NCBI GenBank assembly: GCA_037957365.1
Contig: JARHVA010001190.1
Location: forward strand, 375,001-439,000
Source: Torreya grandis
Lineage: Eukaryota; Streptophyta; Pinopsida; Cupressales; Taxaceae
DNA length: 64,000 nt
Direction of reading: 5' to 3'
This document shows, piece after piece, positions 38,631-48,800 of the stretch. Positions within the stretch are counted from its first letter, which is position 1; the number at the start of each line of letters is the position of its first letter. Below the pieces are notes generated by a model that worked only from the letters and a program-made list of their open reading frames with translations, was not told the origin of the DNA and did no database searches. The translations under genes and the position numbers were made by a program.

Positions 38631-38648
38631 AGAATAAGGGGGGAAATT
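38631..38648 (+). other. Polypurine tract of element D
   Basis: 'agaataaggggggaaa' directly before the 3' LTR; fixes its left edge. Confidence 0.7.
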
Positions 38649-39823
38649 TAGTCATATAAAATGTGAAAATTGGTAGCTTGAGTGTGGTTTGTGACACCTA
38701 ACCCATAGGTCCCTCTTGCTTTCTCTCATGACCCTTATAGACACCTTTTCACTTATTCCCAGTCATCTATAGGCTTCCAAACTTGATTCTAACTCATCCA
38801 AGTTTCATTTCCCATGATTATTTCATCCCTCTATGTCATGTACATGTAGGAAAATAGTGCCCAACTTGGACTATAACATTAGTCCTTAGGGTGTCCATTT
38901 TTGTCACTCCTATCTAATTATATTTTTAGCTCTAGCAATCAATTTTTTTTGTTTCTATCCTTCTTTTTTGCCTAACATGAATACATTAGACCCATGACCA
39001 ATATTTTTTTGTAAAGTCCCATTCAAAGTTCATTTATAAGGGGTTGGTAAATATCACAAAGCAAGCAAGACTACTTAGGCATATTTACCTATTCTTTGCA
39101 TACAACTATCTAATACAACATTAAGCATACTCAAACCCTTAAACCAATCCCTAACCACCTCAATCACACCCAATTTTATCATTTTACATCGTCATACACA
39201 CTATTTCACAAAGCACATCAAGTGGGAAGATTACATATGGTTTGATCCCTCTTCAGAGTATTGGTATGTAGGCAGTGTGCCCACACAAGGGGTGTGGATA
39301 CACATTTAATGCATCTTACACACACTAACCACCCCCACCTATTTCTCAATTTTTTTCAAAACATAATGGATTTTAGGGATTAAATACTAAATGATATCTA
39401 TAGGGAGTTCTGCAGACATCCAACATCCAAATTTTCATAGGTAGGCTCACACAGAGACAATGAACAAAACCCAAAAAGCTCAGGATTCTAAGATAATAGT
39501 AGTAGAAGAGGAATATAGTTTCAGACCCCATGGTGTCCTATTTTGGTGCTCTTGTCTGTTTATTAAATGAATATCATATCTTGATTCATGACACTTTCAC
39601 AGTCATGCATAGGAGATTCTAGACTGTATATAAGTCATCTTAGTCAAGTTTAAGGTAAGTTACATTTTTCCTTAGTTATTACTATTTTTATAAATATTTA
39701 AATTACAATTAAATTATACAAATTAGTAGGTTAATTATTCCACTATTATTTATTTATTTAGTCAACTCAAACCCTTAACTAAATTAGGAATAAGACTCTA
39801 ATATTCCTAAAATTATTAAATCA
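38649..39823 (+). repeat. Element D 3' LTR
   Basis: Direct repeat of 32062-33237. The junction with element A sequence on its right is 'aaatca|aagggagataaatttag'. Confidence 0.85.
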
Positions 39824-40405
39824 AAGGGAGATAAATTTAGCAAGATGTAGTGTTATTTGTTCAAAATTATAATCATTGTAACCTATTTTTTTAAAAAGTG
39901 ACCAAGTTTAAGAACAAAATGATGAAAATAGTTAGTCATCTTGTCATAAAAATGAGTAACAATAAACCAAATTGCTCAAGGCAATATTGTAGAAGCTCCT
40001 AAAACAACTAGATAATTTATGTAAATATGAGGCAAAATGGTCTGTAAGGGAGGCTTTTATGAATTTTTAAAGAAGCTCCAATAAAATTGAATACTTATTA
40101 GATTTAGGAAAATTTAGATAATTATATCAATATGGTCCCAAATGTAAATTATTTTCAGACCAAGCGTATATAATGAATATTTAGATTCTAGACTTGGTTA
40201 CAACAGTAAATCGATATTAAAGTTTAGATCCCAACATCTTAAGAACCTTTTCAAATCATGCCAACAAATAAAATAGATCCAAGGTAAAATCTTGATTTAA
40301 TTAAAATACCATAGTCCAGAACAAAAAGAGGTTTCATGATTTCAATGATGAAATTAGAGAGTGTTATGTAAGCAATAATGGATGTAATATTATTAAATGT
40401 AATTA
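39824..40405 (-). repeat. Element A right LTR, second segment
   Basis: Continues the alignment with A's left LTR from about 4818 to 5379 ('gagataaatttag', 'aataaaccaaattgctcaagg' at 4968/39961). Similarity fades at 'gaaataaca/gcaataatg', taken as the LTR edge. Confidence 0.75.
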
Positions 40406-43379
40406 TAATCTAGTATTGAGATGTATTGAAATCATAAGAGAGTATTTTTGTATATAAATTTATAAATATTTTATTATAATATGGTTATGATATTTTTACC
40501 AATTTAGATATTAATTATAACTATAATTTTAAACCAAAATTAATCCTTGATTTGATTATTTTGCTTAGATTTTATGTTTCTAAAGTGAATACTATAATTT
40601 TGTAAATAAAATTACAAAGTGAAATGAACTTGGAAACATTATATAAATATGATTCTTGAATGTTTTGTAATATAGAAATTGTTTAATATTTTTTACTTAA
40701 AAACATGATAAACATGTTAGTTTTTTTTTTATAATTAGTAATTTGGGATTAATTAAAAAAATTGAGGGGATGATGAGAATCATTTTTAGGATTTTTTTTT
40801 AATATCTAACTAGAGGGGTTTTTATAGAACTAATTTGGAAAGTAATAATGATTAGATATATATAATTTTTTATTTTACTTTTTTTATTAGTTTAGGTTTT
40901 AGGTTTCATAGGTCATTCCTGCTATCACCATGCTTTGCATATCTTATATTCATTGTATACATGTGTTGATAAAATTATGCACCAAGTTTGATTTATATCT
41001 CAAGATTTAATTTCCTAACTAAAATATTTATCTAATGATGCTAAGCTTAATTTTATTTTTAAATAGGTAAAATATTTATTTTATTAGTGGGCTAACCCTA
41101 ATAATTTAAATAAAAGCTTATGTATTAAAAAAACTAACTAAAATGGAAGGCTAATGGTAGTATATAAAAATGAGTTAAATATTTGGTTTCATTAAATGTA
41201 AGATAGCACATAATCCAAATAAAATGTTTTATATTTTAAAATAAAGATAGATATAGTTAAGGCCACCATAATATTTTATTTAAATAATTTAAGCTTTCTC
41301 TTTTATATAAAAAAAATCAAAGCTAAGACAAGAATCACAAGGTAGCATGGGCATGAATAATATGAAGAGATTTATTGAGTAAATAAATATAATAGAGTTG
41401 GATAGAGCATGGATAAAATGGAAGCTCTTACATTGAATTATCTTTCATACTAGTAGTGGAGAACTAAATATTTACTTTTACTCCCTCTTCTCATTTTTCT
41501 CATTCTATAAAGGGAAAAGTTTTATCATGTAAAAGTTATGGTTATTGTTATTGACTCTTTATTAAACCTTATTGGCCCACATTTTATTCCATGTTATCAT
41601 GAATAATGCTTTTTTTTTTTTAAATAATTCAATACCTTGTGTGAATATTTTTAGTTGTTTGAATTTTCTTTCAATTGATAAAATAATTTGCGGTTCTTGT
41701 TTATCTACCCTTTGGAATTTTTCTTGATTCTATTACTCCATTTCTATAATTATGTTTGATCTTACCTCCTGCATTTTCTCATACATTATATTTTAATATG
41801 TATTTTTTAGTAATAATTTTTATGTCATATTCAAGAAGATGATGATCCAAATGCCATCCATTTCCATCTTGGTGCATCACTGCCCTTTTAATCTATTATT
41901 TCTCTCTTCTCAATTTTCATGTAAGTGTTAAAGTAATCATTAGTTTATGTATATTAGCACTAGGATATGAATAAAACCAACTATATCTATAGGTTTTTCT
42001 ACAAGTAAAAACACCACACTAAGTATAAATGATCATGTGGTGAGTAAAATTTGGGTTGCATTTAATTATACATTTCAAACTATCAATGACATGGTTAGAG
42101 TATGTTCCATATGGATTCGTTAGTTTAGACCTTTTGATAGCATCATTATAAAATCTATTTTATGTAAATACTATAATCATTGAAATAAATGTGACCACAA
42201 TTATTCTAGTGATTTTTCAAATAGTTCATGTTCCTTGTGTATCCTACCACTTTTTATGTAAATGTCTATCATTTTTTTAACTAAAAAAAATATGAAAACT
42301 ATCTTCTTTCAATTATGTTTTGTTGGATGTATGTAAAACTATTTAGTAATATTTAAATATTATAGAAGAATAAACCCTATAATATAATTATATTTAACAC
42401 AATATGAAAATCATATGTCGTTGCATTTATAGAAACATCTACTATATATATTAACATGTCACACCATAATGCTAAGATCATTTCCTACTAAAAAACCAAG
42501 TAATTATCCCAAGTCCATAATTCGATTATACTTTTGATGGATGTGCATACACTTATATAATTTAGCCTTGAATCATTTCAAAACTAATGTAATGAGTGAG
42601 TTGAAACTACTAAAATATTTATCTCAAAATGTGTCACGATAGAGATAACATATAAATTTTTGAAAAGATAATGAAATGATTACAAATATGTTATTGCAAT
42701 GACTAAAAATTTCCTTAAATTTAATAACCAATGTCAGGGAATATTAGAAACATTTAATAAAGTTATAAACATAGAAAACCATAGTTTTAATGTCTTTTCC
42801 TATTCATAAAACATAATTATATGTCTTTTGTACATAATTTCTTCATATAACATAATTCATTGAGTCGTTATATTTAAACAATTTGCATCACTTGTGTTTG
42901 TCACCACATTTATTTTCAAATCGATCATAGTGTTTGAAACTAGAAGATATAAATAATATCAATTTTTTATTATGCATGGATGGGTGTATGTACTAATATA
43001 TAAAAACATTGATATATTATTATATATAGTACATACCCTCTAATGCAATCCAAGTTTATAAAATGTTGAAACATTTAGAGAGGATGTTAGTTAATAAAAA
43101 ACTAAAAGATTCATATGTTTTTTCATTTAATATAATGATTAAATGTTATAAAAATCATGTATACATCATGGATGAGAATTATTATCACAACATATCCTTA
43201 TTGGCTATGTGAAAACATATTTTTTTTAAATGTCAAAAAAGTCAAAATTTTGGCATGGGTTGAACTTGATATCAAAAGTTTGGTTTATGTTTTTTCATTT
43301 AAATAAATAAAATAACACATAAATATACACCTAAGAGATAAAATAAGATGGTTAAAATTTCAAAATATTTATTTCAAAT

Positions 43380-43419
43380 TTTGTGTGTGTGTGAGGTGGG
43401 TGTGTGTGTGAGGGGGGGG
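43380..43419. repeat. (GT)n / G-run microsatellite
   Basis: 'tgtgtgtgtgtgaggtgggtgtgtgtgtgagggggggg' type simple repeat. Confidence 0.85.
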
Positions 43420-44239
43420 TCAAAATTTCAATGTCAATTTGATCTTTTGAAATTTCAACCCAATAGTTTCATTGTTAGTTTCATTGTTAGTTCCATTATT
43501 TCACCTCATAAAACATACATTTAAGCATCCATGAATTACAAATCAATATCAAAATCAAAATGTTGTAGGGAATTCATTGAAAATGTACATGTAATAGAAA
43601 TGATTATCTTAGGGGCCACTAGATCCAATAAATACTAAATTTTAGTCTTCAATACTTGATAATGAAAATATTGACACACATTTTCCATGCATGATTTTAG
43701 AGATTAGATAAAGTTTTATATGGACATCCTATCTACTTTCATTATATCTTATGAGTCAACACTTATATTTTGTTGTTATACACCTACATGAACATCATTG
43801 TCTATTTCAACCCTGATAAATATCCTGCATAAACCTATGTAGATTCTCAATTCAGTCCACTTGTAAAGGGTTTGTTATTCTAGTTATGACAATTATCTCA
43901 AGTTGATAATAACACATGCTAGTCAAGATTGATATACTCATAATAACTACTATTTTATAAACTCAACCCCATTCATAGGGTTGGCTCATAATCCTAGCAT
44001 ATTGGTGGCATGGGTAGTTATTAAATTAGATCCATATATTAAAAAATTAAGGTCTCATTAATAAGGGACTTGAAAATTATCTAATATACATCTATAAACT
44101 ATTGCACAATGAGAAAATCAGCCCTAATATTTTATAGTTTTTAAACCTATCATTAGGATCAGTCCAAGCCATGTCTATATTACTAAAAATACAAATCAAA
44201 GTAAGTATTATCATTTATCAAGATCAATAATTAGATACA

Positions 44240-44520
44240 TTACCATAGATAAGGAGCACAATTTAATAATCAAACAATGTGGGAGAACTAAGTGTGGCTT
44301 GACTTCCCTCATCATAGTATTGAATATGTAGGTAATGGCCATCTATTAAGTGAAGGTGATTGGGGTCAACTAACCTCATAACACTTCCCCTATTTTTGTA
44401 AATTTTTGACCATTACAAGCACATTTAGGGTTTTAAGGAAAATGAACTTGATTTATGGATCTCCCAATGTCATCAAGGTTTGAAATTACAAACACAAAGA
44501 AATGAAAGATAGTCATAGGT
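44240..44520 (+). repeat. LTR-like fragment related to element D LTR
   Basis: 'gtgggagaactaagtgtggcttgacttccctcatcatagtattgaatatgtaggtaatgg' here parallels 32641 ('gtgggagaactacatatgg', 'gatccctctttatagtattg', 'atatgtaggtagtg'). Downstream, 'actaacctc', 'tttttgtaaatttttgacc' and 'gggttttaagg' follow the same order as 32745-32790. The rest of the LTR is not recognisable. Best read as an old solo LTR or fragment of a cousin family. Confidence 0.55.
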
Positions 44521-44978
44521 GATGATACAATTATTATACCAAACTTTCATGTAGGTCAGTACCAACTAGCAGGTCATTATTGACTAGATATATTAACCCT
44601 ATCCTACTAAACTGACCCAACATAGACAACATATCAGTTACTAAACCAAGAGAGATAAATGCATGCTTATCTCAAATTTTCATTTACACAACACAACTAT
44701 CACATAGTCAACCAATAAAGTGATATATTATGATCTCTTTAGTATTTTCCACATTTAGCATATGCATTTATCAAATATTAAAAATAAATCTCAATATTTT
44801 TAAATTCAAATGCATGGTTGAATTTCATATCTATTTATTTGAATTACATTCAAAATTTATATATTAATTAGATAAACCTAACCCATTAATCTAAATTAGG
44901 TTAGAGATATAATGAATGTGTGGTGAATAAATGAAACTATTTGAGAGGAACATTAAAAACATAAGTTACTAGGGGTAT

Positions 44979-45120
44979 TTATTAGCTAAATGTGTTATCG
45001 AGTTCCAAACCTAACACACTTCAATATTTTTATCCATCATTGACCAAAAAATGTGTTAGTGACCATTTTTATATAAACATCTAAGAATGTAAGATAAAAT
45101 AAGTCAAAATGAAAAAAACT
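44979..45120 (+). repeat. Tandem duplication unit 1 (142 bp) at the F insertion site
   Basis: Unit 1 is 44979-45120. Unit 2 starts at 45121 and is split by element F, continuing at 62128-62176 (92 + 49 = 141 bp). Shared landmarks: 'ttatta-ctaaa-gtgttat', 'caatatttttatccat', 'gtgttaxtxaccat', 'gtataaaxatxtxagaxtgtaag', 'gtcaaaatgaaaaaac'. Confidence 0.8.
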
Positions 45121-45207
45121 TTATTATCTAAAAGTGTTATGGAGTTTCAAAATTAATGTACTCTAATATTTTTGTCCATAATTAAATAAAACAAATGTGT
45201 TAATCAC

Positions 45208-45212
45208 CATAT
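45208..45212. repeat. Target-site duplication of element F, left copy
   Basis: 'catat' directly left of F; right copy at 62123-62127. Confidence 0.75.
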
Positions 45213-45362
45213 TAGACACTATAAAACCACACACGATGGTTCTAGATGTCAAAACACCCTTGGATCAGACCATTACCCAACCTCTGACCATGATGCTAAG
45301 TCAATTTAGATAACTATCTAAACCCAACTCACTAACCTATCCTTTTACCCCATTTAACCTTT

Positions 45363-45425
45363 AACTGTCAATCATCAATGGTCACCTCAACCATCAATGG
45401 TCACCTTGATTGTCGATGGTCAGGT
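45363..45425. repeat. Palindromic repeat array 1, 5' LTR of F
   Basis: Three copies of a decayed GACCATCGATGGTC-type unit ('caatcatcaatggtcacctc', 'aaccatcaatggtcaccttg', 'attgtcgatggtcagg'), spaced 18-20 bp. Equivalent in the 3' LTR at 60873-60935. Confidence 0.75.
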
Positions 45426-45560
45426 CCTTCCCTATCTAAACAAAGATAACTTGAGTTATATGCAAGCTAACAAGTCAAAATTTAATATGGATGGCAAGTT
45501 AACATATCAAAACAACTAACCAAACCTCCTATGGAACATTTTACCTCTATCTCTCTTTGC

Positions 45561-45568
45561 CTATAAAA
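45561..45568 (+). promoter_or_regulatory. Candidate TATA box of element F LTR
   Basis: 'ctataaaa' here and at 61068-61075 in the 3' LTR, both preceded by 'tt(t)gc/ttc' and followed by the same 'ggggatccatcca' block. It lies between the two palindrome arrays. Confidence 0.45.
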
Positions 45569-45983
45569 ATAGTGGAGCAGGACGTGAAAGGGGATCCATC
45601 CATTTATCCAAGAACTTAGCAATCAAGAAATCAAACTAGCAACCAATAGTCATTAGGAGCTTCTCACATCAAGAACTTCTTTGCAAGTCTTCCCTTCAGT
45701 AAGTCAATAACTAAAATGGAGACGCAAACCTCTACCCAAATTATTCCTTAGGAAAATTACCATTACTCTACCAAAATTACTTCTCGGTCTACCATCAATC
45801 ATTAAGCAACAAACTAGGTACATTTTTTACTTCAAGTTTTATTTACTTGGTTTTTGGCATTCTTCCCTACCCAAATCATACCCTTATACATCACACCCTT
45901 TGAACCCCTAATTCCAAATAGACCTCCAACATCATACTACATCCATTTTACAACCTTTTTAAAACATATCCAGAACCCACAAC

Positions 45984-46080
45984 AACTACCAATGGTCACC
46001 CTGACCATCGATGATTACCTTCAACCACCGATGATCACCTTAACCATCAACTATCATCCCAACCACCAATGGTCACTATG
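45984..46080. repeat. Palindromic repeat array 2, 5' LTR of F
   Basis: Five units on a 20-bp spacing: 'ctaccaatggtcacc', 'ctgaccatcgatgattacct', 'tcaaccaccgatgatcacct', 'taaccatcaactatcatccc', 'aaccaccaatggtcactatg'. The inferred core GACCATCGATGGTC is a perfect 14-bp palindrome. Six units at the same place in the 3' LTR (61486-61610). Confidence 0.8.
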
Positions 46081-46602
46081 GTAGGAAATAATAAAAATCT
46101 ATTTCCACCTACTTACCCCCAACCAAATTTCACTTTCTAACCTTCTACCTATTTATAGAGTCCCCACCTATTTTCTAGACTTGACCTGACCTGACCTGTT
46201 TAGCATTAGTATTGACATGTTATTTGCTTAATTAGTCTATCTTATCTTATCAAGAATTTATTCATTCTTGCATTCCCTTTAAGTATTTTCTATCATTTGA
46301 TGAAAGTATTTCATCTTTATTTATTTCAATTTAATTATTTTAAGAGTGTGGATTGACATCCTCCTAGTAAGCTCATGCTTCGCAAATCTAGCTCATGTTA
46401 AGAAATCCACCTTGATATCCATCTAACAACCCCTTTTGCTTTAGTGATTTATTATATATATACCATTCTTCCCAAGATAAATAGGATATATTCATAACCA
46501 TTTGTATCACATGTGCACAAATAAACAAATTATTCTACCACACCCATAATTAGTTTCCTACTTATTATTTTCCTAGAAAATAAGCTAAAATTGAGAGAAA
46601 CA

Positions 46603-47534
46603 TTCTAGCATGCCCAATGGGACCTAATAGCATCTAGGTGCCCCTTTTCTTCCTTATTCTAATCTCATATAAATAAATCAAAATTTATTTTGGGTATAAA
46701 ATAAACCTTGCATACATTGATTGCTTGCATTTTAGCTCACGTAGTTAAAATTAAAGGCTAAGTAATTCAATCATAGCCTCACTTCTTTATCACACACCTT
46801 ACCAAAACACTTAAATCAATAAAAACATCACAACAATTAACATAAGGCTTGACTAGGGTTTCATCTCGTAGTGGATCACCTTCACCCTTTGGCTATCTTA
46901 CTTGGAGGTCATCACCAAGAAGAGAAACCAAAACTTAGCTCTCTGGTTGAGTCTAAACTCTACAAATTTGTATATAATGGCTAAGCACCCAACACATTTA
47001 TTTTGTGGTATGTGAAGTGAGGGGGTAAGCCCAAATACCAAGACATGTATTGACTTCCAACACATATCCTTTTGATAGCCTTGAACACTTGAAACCAACA
47101 ATATACTTCTTTTTTAGTACCTATTCTACAAACCAAAGATCTTTTTCACACTTTCCAACTAATGCGTAAGCCAAAAATGAGATAAAAGGTACCCTAAGAT
47201 TTTAAAAACTCTATAGTGTATGTTTTTTTATTGCCTTAATATGTTTTTCTTTTGTTTTCTTTGTGTTTTAGTTATGAGCTTTCCTTTGTTCCTTTCTTTT
47301 CCTCATATGGTTTTTACTAGACATGATTGAGGAACCAAACCAACTAAGAGCCACCTTCTTCTTCCTCTTCCTCCATGGAGTATACCTTAGATGTTGAGGG
47401 TTCTCCCCATCATTCTACCCCCTATCATGCCTCAGATAATTGTCTAAAGTGATGTAAATTTCACCACTTTCTTTGATAATAATCCTATAGCCCTCTAACA
47501 TTACCTCAACACCCTATCTTATTTCACCCCTACT
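46603..47534 (+). other. Element F leader with candidate primer binding site
   Basis: 46603-46624 reads 'ttctagcatgcccaatggga'. It resembles the plant retroelement site 'TGGCACGCCCGGTGGGAC' after transitions only; I recall that site but could not check it. The remaining leader is AT-rich. From about 47330 the frames become Ser/Pro-rich and probably begin the gag arm. Confidence 0.4.
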
Positions 47535-48194
47535 TTGGTTCCTTCTGATGATCTACCTTGTGGGATGCCTCCCCATCTCATGGTTGATACCACCTCTACC
47601 CAACCTCTGATCATTCAAACATCTTCCTCCACCAATAATACACCTACTACCTCCACTCAAACTCAATCAAACAACCCAAACAATAACCAAACACCCCCTA
47701 CACCAACCAATAACTCCTCCAACATAAGAGAAACCTTACCTTTAGTTACCCATACCCCATCTACCATGGGGTTACCTTCTACCCATATCACCATTATTCC
47801 TCATATCACTTCTAACCCATCAATCTCTACCCCACTTCAAAATCTGGTGCTTTCTATACCTTTTACCCTTCCACCTATCAGTACCAGAGTCACCACTCAC
47901 CCTCAAAAAATTAACCCATCCATACCTCTAACCCAATCCATATTAATTCCCCAATCTACCAATCATACCATACCTCCAAACCAACCCACATCAACTCAAC
48001 CAATAATTATGACACCTTACCCACACTATGTTCCTAATCCACAAGGATACATAGCTCCATCTTCTACCCAACCTTTTATACCCATTAACCCCTACGTATT
48101 ATCATCCCAATCCTCAATGACCACATACCAACATGTGACATCCTCTCAACCTTCTACCAGTTATCCATATATTGCAGCCACCCAACCACAGTAA
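47535..48194 (+). pseudogene. Element F gag N-terminal arm (Thr/Pro/Ser-rich)
   Basis: A 219-codon uninterrupted stretch, nearly all Thr, Pro, Ser, Asn, Gln and Ile, with repeats such as SSTQPFIP and STQPIIM. It has no fold I recognise. It leads straight into a gag domain, so I read it as the disordered N-terminal arm of gag and not a host cell-wall protein. Its length without stops probably reflects a composition with few CAG or TGG codons rather than selection. Confidence 0.6.
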
Positions 48195-48235
48195 AATTTA
48201 CCATAAAATTATGGAACTCCCCACCACAAATAGAC

Positions 48236-48800
48236 TTGGTCAAAATGTTGATGGACAAAATGACCAACCTTGAGTCATCTATCTCAGGGGCTCACAACCT
48301 ATTATCTTATGACCAAATATATAATAAACCTATCCACCCATCCATCCCTCTCCAAAGTTACCCTCCTCAATGGTAACTACCCAAATTTTCTTTGCTACTT
48401 AATCACCTATGATGATGTTCTTCTCCTTCACACCTTTTTTATGTCTTTATCTTGACTAGCATTATATTGGTATAGTGATATCACAAAGCACTCAATATTT
48501 TCCTTTTCCCAACTCACCCAAACATATTTTAGACCACTTTTTGATTAATATATCTAAGAAGGTCTCCGTTACTGACCTTTACTCCATCAGGAAATTTGAT
48601 GATGAATCAATTATTGATTTTGTAGCTTAATGGATAGGTCTTATCAACTAGATATCTTTATCTTTGCCCCAACCCCATTTTATTAAAATTTTATCTTGAG
48701 CTTGTGCCAAATATATTACCCCTACTCTATAGTTTAAAACATTCAAAATGTTTGATGAGGCTTTCACCATAGTACATAAACTATAAATCAAATCCATCAA
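48236..48800 (+). pseudogene. gag: Element F gag domain
   Basis: Frame pieces in order: VKMLMDKMTNLESSI (48241), NYPNFLCYLITYDDVLLLHT (48375), FFMSLS-stop-LALYWYSDI, FSFSQLTQTYF. After a frameshift come ISKKVSVTDLYSIRKFDDES (48550) and IIDFVA-stop-WIGLIN, then CAKYITPTL and MFDEAFTIVHKL. This is the plant Ty3/gypsy gag pattern (LLLxxFxxSLxGxAxxWY; VTDLYxxxQxxDESIIDFxxRW). Stops sit at expected Gly, Arg and Gln codons. Confidence 0.85.

Larger units (their letters stand above)
32062..39823 (+). mobile_element. Element D: non-autonomous gag-protease LTR retrotransposon
   Basis: LTRs of equal length (32062-33237, 1176 bp; 38649-39823, 1175 bp) bound 5.4 kb that encode only gag and protease. I find no RT, RNase H or integrase motif. 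It is inserted in the right LTR of element A; the uninterrupted equivalent is at about 4811-4825. 'caaag' is present at both junctions, a possible target duplication. LTR identity over about 180 bp counted by eye is near 86-87 percent. It would have needed enzymes from a related element. Confidence 0.8.
2330..40405 (-). mobile_element. Element A: nested, decayed Ty3/gypsy LTR retrotransposon
   Basis: Two long direct repeats (2330-5379 and 29602-32061 continued at 39824-40405) bound a minus-strand gag-pol remnant at 29402-23090. Element B (5604-22360) and element D (32062-39823) were inserted later. Without them A would be about 13.5 kb. Reading 5' to 3' on the minus strand, the domains are gag, protease, archaeal-type RNase H, reverse transcriptase, RNase H, integrase. 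No chromodomain follows integrase. The RT has lost its catalytic aspartates. LTR identity counted by eye over about 90 bp (2620-2707 versus 29890-29977) is roughly 80-83 percent, so A is old and must predate its two passengers. Confidence 0.8.
40406..45207. other. Unassigned AT-rich DNA between elements A and F
   Basis: No coding signal. Contains a GT/G-rich microsatellite (43380-43419), a short direct duplication 'agtttcattgtt' (43467-43496), an LTR-like fragment (44240-44520) and, at the right end, the tandem unit that element F interrupted. Confidence 0.6.
45213..46602 (+). repeat. Element F 5' LTR
   Basis: Aligns with 60720-62122 ('cactataaaaccacaca', 'ggggatccatccattcatc', 'ttgagagaaaca'). 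Contains palindrome arrays at 45363-45425 and 45984-46080 and a conserved TATA-like box at 45561. Confidence 0.9.

Noticed and set aside
45363..46080. Regular short palindromic repeats as a CRISPR array
   Set aside because: Plant DNA, no unique spacers of constant length, no cas genes; units are contiguous 20-bp repeats.
47535..48194. 219-codon Thr/Pro/Ser-rich frame as a host cell-wall or secreted protein
   Set aside because: No signal peptide is visible, and it sits inside element F directly before gag.
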